Shown: one piece after another, positions 29,773 to 34,973 of the stretch
How the letters are laid out: every line of letters begins with the position of its first letter
Position numbering within the stretch: the first letter of the stretch is position 1
Origin: Candidatus Roizmanbacteria bacterium RIFCSPHIGHO2_12_FULL_38_13
GTDB taxonomy: Bacteria; Patescibacteriota; Microgenomatia; UBA1406; GWC2-37-13
Length of the DNA stretch: 34,973 bases
Assembly (NCBI GenBank): GCA_001789555.1
Contig: MFZZ01000014.1
Coordinates: 6,009 to 40,981 of the forward strand
Direction of reading: 5' to 3'
Translations under genes and position numbers: made by a program
Notes under the pieces: generated by a model
What the model saw: only the letters and a program-made list of their open reading frames with translations
Told to the model about the DNA's origin: nothing
Database searches by the model: none

Positions 29773-30777
29773 TCAAATCAGCTTGTCCTGTTCTATGATT
29801 TCTTGTGTCACTTTTATGTTGAGATGTTTGCAGCCTTTCGGAGTAACTATGCGACCTCGTGTAGTTTTTTTTATAAAACCAATTCTCAATAAATAAGGTT
29901 CAATAAATTCCTCAATTGTACGCCGATCTTCACTTAGGGCGCTTGATATGGTTTCAACACCGACCGGAGAATTCTGAAATTTTTCGGCAATAACTTGCAA
30001 ATACTGTTTATCAAGATCTCCCAATCCATAATTGTCAATCTCAAGCATATCAAATAATTTTTCGACAACATTTTCGTCTATAGTTTTATGCTTGTCTACT
30101 TGTACAAGATCTCGGGCTCTTTTTAGAATCCGATTTGTAATTCTTGGAGTTCGACGAGAACGTTTTGCTATCTCTTCAACAGCTTTATCCGAAATTGGAA
30201 TGTTCATAATCTGGGCTGAACGTTTGACGATCTCGATCATCTCGGAATCTGTGTAATAATCAAGCCTCAACACTAAACCAAACCGATCGCGAAGCGGGGC
30301 AGAAAGTAATGCTAATTTTGTGGTGGCACCAACTATTGTAATTCTTGGAACCGGTAAACGAACTGTGCGCGCAGATGGTCCTTTGCCAATGATTATATCG
30401 AGCGCAAACTCTTCGATCACGGGATAAAGCATTTCTTCAACCGGTTTTGGAATACGGTGAATTTCATCTATAAAAAGTACATCTTGGTCTTTTAAATTTG
30501 TGAGAATTGCGGCAAGATCACCTGTTTTTGTAATCGCCGCGCCTGATGTGACTCTGATATTTCCCTCAAGTTCGTTGGCGATGATGTACGAAAGAGTGGT
30601 CTTACCGATTCCAGGTGGACCATAAAAAAGAATATGCTCTGTAGCATCACCGCGCTGTTTTACCGCTTTTAAAAACAGCTGTAATGTTTTGATTACATTT
30701 GCCTGACCGACATAATCCTTCAATGTCTTTGGTCTAAGAATAGACATGTCAGTGACCGTTTTTTCTTTTGATTTCAT
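29773..30777 (-). CDS. ruvB: Holliday junction branch-migration ATPase RuvB
   Basis: A 334-residue AAA+ ATPase of normal length: LRPKTLKDYVGQ start region, Walker A GPPGIGKTTLSYIIANEL (about 54-71), VLFIDEIHRI Walker B (about 99-108), GATTKLALLSAPLRDRFG sensor/arginine region (about 150-167), and the C-terminal winged helix (SEDRRTIEEFIEPYLLRIGFIKKTTRGR) that binds DNA. It drives branch migration with RuvA during recombination. Its ATG overlaps the ruvA stop (ATGA), showing translational coupling. RuvC is not in the window. Confidence 0.96.
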   Translation of the reverse strand: MKSKEKTVTDMSILRPKTLKDYVGQANVIKTLQLFLKAVKQRGDATEHILFYGPPGIGKTTLSYIIANELEGNIRVTSGAAITKTGDLAAILTNLKDQDVLFIDEIHRIPKPVEEMLYPVIEEFALDIIIGKGPSARTVRLPVPRITIVGATTKLALLSAPLRDRFGLVLRLDYYTDSEMIEIVKRSAQIMNIPISDKAVEEIAKRSRRTPRITNRILKRARDLVQVDKHKTIDENVVEKLFDMLEIDNYGLGDLDKQYLQVIAEKFQNSPVGVETISSALSEDRRTIEEFIEPYLLRIGFIKKTTRGRIVTPKGCKHLNIKVTQEIIEQDKLI

Positions 30778-31358
30778 CTTGATTTATTTCCTGATAAAAT
30801 TTGTATAGCTTTTGTAATTTTATCTTCAATTCTCAACTCTTTTGGTAAATTTGCAATAGTCTTCCGTATCTCCTTATTGGCAAAGCCAAGAGATGTAAGT
30901 GCTTCGATCACGGTTTTATCGTCTTCGGAAACTTCCCCGTCTTGGAAAGTAAATTCGGTTTTAAATTTTTGGGATAACTCCAATATGATTTTCAGAGCGG
31001 TTTTTTTGCCAAGACTTTTGATATTTGTGAAAAATTGGACGTCATTTTTTTTGACGGCAGCGACAAGGTCGTCATTTTTAGTATTAGAAATCACTGTAAA
31101 TGCGCTTTTTGGGCCAATGCCGGGTACACTTAATAAAAGAAGAAAAAGCTTGTGTTCCTGTTTCGTTTCAAAACCATATAAAACATGAGCATCCTCTCGA
31201 ACCTGAAAATAAGTATAAACATCAATAGGATTTGAAACCTGGTGTTTGCTAAGTAAGTTTGTCGTTAAATAAACCTGATAATAAATACCCGAAGCAGTTT
31301 CAATAAGTCCGATGGTACCGTCAATTTCAGAAACAGTACCACGTATACGTCCGATCAT
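30774..31358 (-). CDS. ruvA: Holliday junction protein RuvA
   Basis: A 194-residue RuvA: N-terminal OB-fold (MIGRIRGTVSEIDGTIGLIETASGIYYQVYL), central helix-hairpin-helix region (LLLLSVPGIGPKSAFTVI; FFTNIKSLGKKTALKIILEL) and a C-terminal helical domain that contacts RuvB (VIEALTSLGFANKEIRKTI). ATG 31358 is chosen over an in-frame upstream start (MMYTIY) because TATACT lies 6 nt before it. It is the first gene of the ruvAB operon. Binds four-way junctions as a tetramer. Confidence 0.95.
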   Translation of the reverse strand: MIGRIRGTVSEIDGTIGLIETASGIYYQVYLTTNLLSKHQVSNPIDVYTYFQVREDAHVLYGFETKQEHKLFLLLLSVPGIGPKSAFTVISNTKNDDLVAAVKKNDVQFFTNIKSLGKKTALKIILELSQKFKTEFTFQDGEVSEDDKTVIEALTSLGFANKEIRKTIANLPKELRIEDKITKAIQILSGNKSR

Positions 31359-31364
31359 GTAGAT

Positions 31365-31370
31365 AGTATA
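31365..31370 (-). promoter_or_regulatory. -10 box of ruvAB (leaderless)
   Basis: Minus strand TATACT, 6 nt, ATG 31358. The -35 region is unclear. Confidence 0.4.
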
Positions 31371-31394
31371 CATCAAAGAAGATTTCCGATGTCA

Positions 31395-31444
31395 GATTTC
31401 TGATTTTCGAACCTAATTTTTTCAGAAATCGGTAATCAGAAATC
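31395..31444. terminator. Hairpin between ppsA and ruvA
   Basis: GATTTCTGATT (31395-31405) and AATCAGAAATC (31434-31444) are perfect inverted arms, overlapping the ppsA stop codon. There is no clear T-run. The surrounding sequence repeats GATTTC-CGAT/TGAT words. It may end ppsA transcription. Confidence 0.45.
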
Positions 31445-33779
31445 AATCTTTTTTGTGAAGCTTTTTTTCAATATCATAAATAAGTGCACGAGTTCGATTG
31501 ATCGCATCGGGATTGACTGAAACGCTAGTCACACCACGTTTGACCAAACGTTCAACGATTTCAGGGTAATCGGATGCAGCTTGACCACAAATAGAACATG
31601 TAATACCGGCATCGGCACAGGTTTGAACTATGTGATCCAGCATTGATAAGACTGCTGGATGACGCTCATCATAGATATGAGCCACTTCACTACTGTCGCG
31701 ATCAACTCCAAGCACCATCATCGTCAGATCATTGGTACCAATCGAAACTCCGTCAATACCAATGTCGATAAACTCATCAAGCATTATTGCTGCGCCCGGA
31801 ACCTCGACCATCATCCAAAGCTTGAAGCCTTTGTTATTTAAAAGCCCATGATCTCGAACAATATCTTTTATACGAACCATCTCCCACGGTACACGAACAA
31901 AAGGAATCATAAGATGCATGTTGTTATAACCTAGATCCCAAATTTTCTGCAAAGCATCAAGTTCGAGCATAAATACCTCGGGATCTGAAATATATCTTGA
32001 CGCACCTCGATAACCAAGCATCGGATTTTCCTCATGTGGCTCATAAAGTGCTCCGCCTTTTAGATGACGGTATTCATTTGTTTTAAAATCTGTCGCTCGA
32101 TAAACGACAGGTTTTGGTGCAAAAGCTTTTGCAAAAGTCTCAAGATCGCGTGAAAGTTTATGAATAAAAACGCTTTGTTTTCCCTGCTTGATAAACTCTC
32201 GTGGATGCATGCCAATCTCGGCGATCATGAACTCGGCTCGCAGTAAACCTACACCGTCAGGATTTAGTTTGGCGACTTCCATCGCTTTTTCCGGTTCAGC
32301 AAGATTTACATAAACATGTGTCAGTGTTTTTACGTGACTGACGTGTTCTTCTTTTTTTACAATACCGTGCTCTACACCACGCTTCAAAATACTGCCTTTG
32401 AATACTTCTCCAGTAGCACCGTTGACCGAAACAACCATCTCATCTTTTATTATTTTTGTAGCATTTTCAGATCCGACAACAGCCGGAATACCAAGTTCGC
32501 GCGATACAATCGCAGCATGTGAAGTGCGCCCTCCTTTGTCAGTGACGATAGCCGATGCCTTCTTCATTGCGGGAACATAATCAGGGTTTGTCTGCGGAGC
32601 AACAAGTACATCGCCGTGTTTTACTTTGGAAATTTCCTTCGGGGACAAGACCACGATCGCCGGACCGACACCGATTCCAGGTGATGCTGGAGCGCCTACC
32701 ACAATTGGAGGATTCTTGGTTTCTGTGTTGACTTTTTCATCGAGTTTTTTATTTTGTGTCGTTGTGATAGGCCGTGACTGTACTATGAAAACTCGCCCCT
32801 TTTCAAGAGCCCATTCAATGTCCTGCGGAAAGTAATAATGATTTTCGATACTTTTGACGAGCAAAGCCACTTCGGAAATTTCATTTTCAGTTAATTTTTG
32901 TTGCGAACCATCTTTCTTGTTCAGCGGAACCTCCTGATTATTGTGTCCCACACGAACGAATTTTACGTCTTGATAAGACGTTTGTTTTTTTGTGATAACA
33001 AAAGTTGTCTTATCAACCTCATAGTGATCCGGAGTCACTTTGCCCTGGACGATGTATTCTCCAAGTCCGAAGACAGCCTCGATCACGATTTTTCTTTTGT
33101 CGTTTGTCACTGGATCTATGCTGAAAGCAATTCCCGATTTTTCCGACTGGATCATCCTCTGGACCACCGCAGCCAGTCCTACCTTGAAATGATCAAATTT
33201 CTTTTCTTGTCGGTAATAAATTGCCCTTGCTGTAAAAAGCGAGGCCCAGCATTCTTTGATCTTTTGAAGCAATTGAGTTTCGCCGTGAACATTCAGGTAT
33301 GTATCCTGCTGACCGGCAAAAGATGCGTCCGGTAGGTCTTCGGCCGTCGCTGAAGAACGTACCGCGACGAGAGGATCGGAATAGACTTTTTTTATCTTAT
33401 GAAGGGCTTTGTACAAAAAGTTGTGCTTCTTTGTCAAATATTCATCTTCTTTTTCCGCAAGCATACCGTAAAAATGTATTATTTGCTTCGTAAGATAATC
33501 GGGTGTATCGGATTTCAAAATTACATCGCGGATATGATCGGAAGCTTGTTCTATCTCCGTTGTATTGTCATAATTTACCATTGACAGCAGTTGACGAAGT
33601 TTGCCTTCGATGTTGGCATGTTTAACAAAATCAAAATAAGCATGAGATGTAAGGATAAAGCCGTAGGGAATAGGTAGGTTTGCGGTTGTCATTTCGCCTA
33701 AATTGGCTCCTTTGCCGCCGACCAAACCAACATCCTCTTTTCCCACTTCTTCAAACCAGACAATCGGTTTTTTTGTCAT
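31443..33779 (-). CDS. ppsA: Phosphoenolpyruvate synthase
   Basis: A 778-residue enzyme with the three expected domains: N-terminal nucleotide-binding part (VGGKGANLGEM near 21; AVRSSATAEDLPDASFAGQQDTYLNV near 140), the swivelling phosphohistidine domain (DKGGRTSHAAIVSRELGIPAVVG, His near 416), and the C-terminal PEP/pyruvate barrel (GLLRAEFMI, GYRGASRYI, VSIGTNDLTMMVLGVDRD, CGQAASDYPEIVERLVKRGVTSVSVNPD with catalytic Cys). It interconverts pyruvate + ATP and PEP + AMP + Pi, feeding gluconeogenesis or, in such small genomes, perhaps running toward pyruvate. Divergent from tRNA-Ala/23S. Confidence 0.95.
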   Translation of the reverse strand: MTKKPIVWFEEVGKEDVGLVGGKGANLGEMTTANLPIPYGFILTSHAYFDFVKHANIEGKLRQLLSMVNYDNTTEIEQASDHIRDVILKSDTPDYLTKQIIHFYGMLAEKEDEYLTKKHNFLYKALHKIKKVYSDPLVAVRSSATAEDLPDASFAGQQDTYLNVHGETQLLQKIKECWASLFTARAIYYRQEKKFDHFKVGLAAVVQRMIQSEKSGIAFSIDPVTNDKRKIVIEAVFGLGEYIVQGKVTPDHYEVDKTTFVITKKQTSYQDVKFVRVGHNNQEVPLNKKDGSQQKLTENEISEVALLVKSIENHYYFPQDIEWALEKGRVFIVQSRPITTTQNKKLDEKVNTETKNPPIVVGAPASPGIGVGPAIVVLSPKEISKVKHGDVLVAPQTNPDYVPAMKKASAIVTDKGGRTSHAAIVSRELGIPAVVGSENATKIIKDEMVVSVNGATGEVFKGSILKRGVEHGIVKKEEHVSHVKTLTHVYVNLAEPEKAMEVAKLNPDGVGLLRAEFMIAEIGMHPREFIKQGKQSVFIHKLSRDLETFAKAFAPKPVVYRATDFKTNEYRHLKGGALYEPHEENPMLGYRGASRYISDPEVFMLELDALQKIWDLGYNNMHLMIPFVRVPWEMVRIKDIVRDHGLLNNKGFKLWMMVEVPGAAIMLDEFIDIGIDGVSIGTNDLTMMVLGVDRDSSEVAHIYDERHPAVLSMLDHIVQTCADAGITCSICGQAASDYPEIVERLVKRGVTSVSVNPDAINRTRALIYDIEKKLHKKD

Positions 33780-33785
33780 AGATTA

Positions 33786-33815
33786 AATATAAATGAAACA
33801 CTAACTTATATTCAA
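33786..33815 (-). promoter_or_regulatory. Promoter of ppsA (leaderless)
   Basis: Minus strand: TTGAAT (33810-33815), 18-nt spacer, TATATT (33786-33791), 6 nt, ATG 33779. Confidence 0.5.
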
Positions 33816-33895
33816 GTGTTTATGAAAATTTACTATATGTCGCGGAATTTTAATAGAAATTGAAGGAATATATACCATGTAAACAAGTAGATCTC

Positions 33896-33960
33896 ATCAT
33901 CCCGAGCCTGCCTGCGGCAGGCAGGCTTGACTTCAGTAGGCAGGTGAGTTCAACATGACA
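33896..33960. repeat. Palindromic repeat with a perfect 10-bp-arm hairpin
   Basis: GCCTGCCTGC (33906-33915) and GCAGGCAGGC (33917-33926) pair perfectly around a single G. Flanks CATCCCGAG and GAGTTCAACATGACA loosely match the ends of the repeats at 7450 and 25671. GC-rich island in AT-rich DNA. Confidence 0.6.
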
Positions 33961-33998
33961 AGATTTCGGAAAGAACTGAACAAATACTTACAATCACC

Positions 33999-34027
33999 TT
34001 GACATCTCAAATTGACCTCGCTATAAT
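33999..34027 (+). promoter_or_regulatory. Perfect consensus promoter of tRNA-Ala/23S
   Basis: TTGACA (33999-34004), exactly 17 nt, TATAAT (34022-34027): the strongest promoter in the window, as expected for stable RNA. Predicted transcript start near 34034, about 105 nt before tRNA-Ala. Confidence 0.85.
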
Positions 34028-34138
34028 ACTTTTTACATGATTTTAAAGCGACTTTCATAAAGGCGCTATTGGAAGCACTACTAGACATGCTCTCCTAACA
34101 GCCTCCAAAAGTTGAGTAAATAGACTGGGATCCGAAAC

Positions 34139-34212
34139 GGGCCTGTAGTTCAGTTGGCTAGAACATCTCATTTGCAATGAGAAGGTCACCGGTTCGAGCC
34201 CGGTCAGGTCCA
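34139..34212 (+). tRNA. tRNA-Ala(TGC)
   Basis: Acceptor GGGCCTG/CAGGTCC with G3-U70, the alanine identity pair; anticodon stem TCTCA/TGAGA around TTTGCAA (anticodon TGC); T-arm CCGGTTCGAGCCCGG; discriminator A; CCA not encoded. Lies between the strong promoter and 23S rRNA. Confidence 0.96.
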
Positions 34213-34218
34213 CAAAAT

Positions 34219-34278
34219 TGGACGATGGTCTTTAGTCTTTGGTCATTAGAAGTACTAATGTCTAAAGACTATAGTCCA
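34219..34278. repeat. Inverted repeat in the tRNA-Ala/23S spacer
   Basis: TGGACGATGGTCTTTAG (34219-34235) and CTAAAGACTATAGTCCA (34262-34278) pair with two mismatches. The inside repeats the words GTCTTTAG, GTCTTTGG and ATTAG. It could be the processing stem for the 23S precursor. Confidence 0.5.
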
Positions 34279-34379
34279 AATGACTATTGAGCACTTTGAC
34301 AATTAGAAGCGGTTTTATTTGTTCAAATAAGAAACGTAGGTAGAAAAATCTAAGAAAAGTGAGACTTGACAAATGAGAG

Positions 34380-34973
34380 AGATGGGAGAGTCAATGCCAT
34401 TGGTGGATGCCTTGGCAGTTTGAGCCGAAGAAGGACGCGTGTTCGAGCGCGAAAACATCGATGAGTCCTTAAACAGACGTTATCAATCGATGGTTTCCGA
34501 ATGGGGAAACCCCACCTTGCGAAAGCAAGGTGAATACCCGTTTCGCAAGGAAGTTACGAGTTGGTGAGTTACGAGTTTGTAAATTCAATTATTGACTTAC
34601 AAACTTACAGACTTTCTGACTTACTGACTCCCTCGCGAAGCGGGTGTTGGGAACCTGGTGAACTGAAACATCTAAGTAACCAGAGGAACAGAAATCATCA
34701 TGAGATTCCGTAAGTAGCGGCGAGCGAAAACGGAACAGCCTAAACCCCGCCTTCGGGCGGGACTATGCGGGACCGCAATATCCGATGAAATATCGATAAA
34801 AGAATGATCTGGAAAGATCAGCCATAGACGGTGACAGCCCAGTATTTGACATCGATGTTTCCGGTAGCGGATTCCCAAGTACCACGTGGCACGGCAAACC
34901 ATGTGGGAAACAGGGTCGGTCACGATCCAAGGCTAAATACTCAAACTGACCGATAGTGAACTAGTACTGCGAA
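34380..34973 (+). rRNA. 23S ribosomal RNA, 5' part (runs off the window)
   Basis: Recognised by GGTGGATGCCTTGGCAG, GAAGGACGCG, TTTCCGAATGGGGAAAC, AACTGAAACATCTAAGTA and GTAGCGGCGAGCGAAA, all in 23S order. The 5' end (about 34380) is estimated from the distance to GGTGGATGCC and may be a few nt off. The gene is truncated by the window end. Between TGAATACCCG and GGGAACCTGG it carries an expansion (see 34551-34630). No 16S gene lies upstream: the transcript begins with tRNA-Ala after its own promoter. Confidence 0.95.
34551..34630 (+). other. Low-complexity hairpin expansion inside 23S rRNA
   Basis: After an outer stem (ACCCGTTTCGC 34536-34546 with GCGAAGCGGGT 34635-34645), about 80 nt of AT-rich iterated words (GAGTTACGAGTT, ACTTACAAACTTACAGACTT) fold back on themselves, with AGTTTGTAA (34574-34582) and TTACAAACT (34597-34605) as the inner stem. 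The matching place in well-known 23S genes, near helix 9/10, is much shorter. No ORF, so not a homing-endonuclease intron. Confidence 0.65.

Noticed and set aside
34551-34630. Group I/II intron or homing-endonuclease insertion in 23S
   Set aside because: Only about 80 nt, no ORF and no intron core; it is a simple hairpin expansion.
34672-34923. Minus-strand open frame inside 23S rRNA
   Set aside because: The sequence is conserved rRNA; the open frame is accidental.

Overview
The window is AT-rich DNA that most resembles a Candidate Phyla Radiation (Patescibacteria) genome, probably of the Microgenomates type. This is inferred from the overall style: single-copy housekeeping genes among many small toxin-antitoxin modules, a short UvrC, a triple zinc-ribbon protein typical of such genomes, tRNA genes without encoded CCA, a 23S rRNA transcribed apart from any 16S gene, and many genes whose start codon lies only 6-8 nt after a TATAAT-like box (leaderless mRNAs). 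TGA, TAA and TAG all behave as stops, so the code is standard.

Layout. 1-2.1 kb: an OLD-family ATPase/TOPRIM nuclease flanked by two related small proteins, the upstream one frameshifted. 2.1-6.2 kb: accessory DNA with a GC-rich patch, a membrane-anchored protein, tRNA and PIN-toxin relics, an AbiEi/AbiEii module with an operator-like palindrome, and a methyltransferase. 6.2-15.9 kb: core genes, namely a zinc-ribbon protein, rsmI (minus), uvrB, uvrA, a coiled-coil protein, uvrC, secG and a solute-binding protein. All three nucleotide-excision-repair genes therefore sit together. 16.04-21.5 kb: tRNA-Leu(GAG) followed by a block that ends in a 12-bp copy of the tRNA 3' end. It carries an HTH protein with a C-terminal HEPN-like RNNVSH motif (DUF4209-like), a divergent SEC-C protein with interleaved promoters, small coupled ORFs, an XRE regulator and a PLD-type nuclease. 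21.5-28.9 kb: accessory genes (a P-loop protein, proline dehydrogenase plus a DUF3891-like protein, PIN/Phd, a membrane protein, an APH-like kinase, HicBA, an unknown gene). Part of this stretch is separated by four same-orientation copies of a repeat, like a cassette array. 28.9-35 kb: NUDIX hydrolase, tRNA-Arg/Thr/Leu, ruvAB, ppsA, then a perfect consensus promoter driving tRNA-Ala and a partial 23S rRNA that carries a low-complexity hairpin expansion.

How the genes work together. UvrABC and RuvAB supply excision repair and Holliday-junction branch migration. SecG belongs to the translocon, and PpsA to pyruvate/PEP metabolism. The accessory blocks look like defence or stress-response cargo: AbiE, PIN/Phd, HicBA, OLD, and the HTH-HEPN/SEC-C pair. 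That pair is the best candidate here for an undescribed system.
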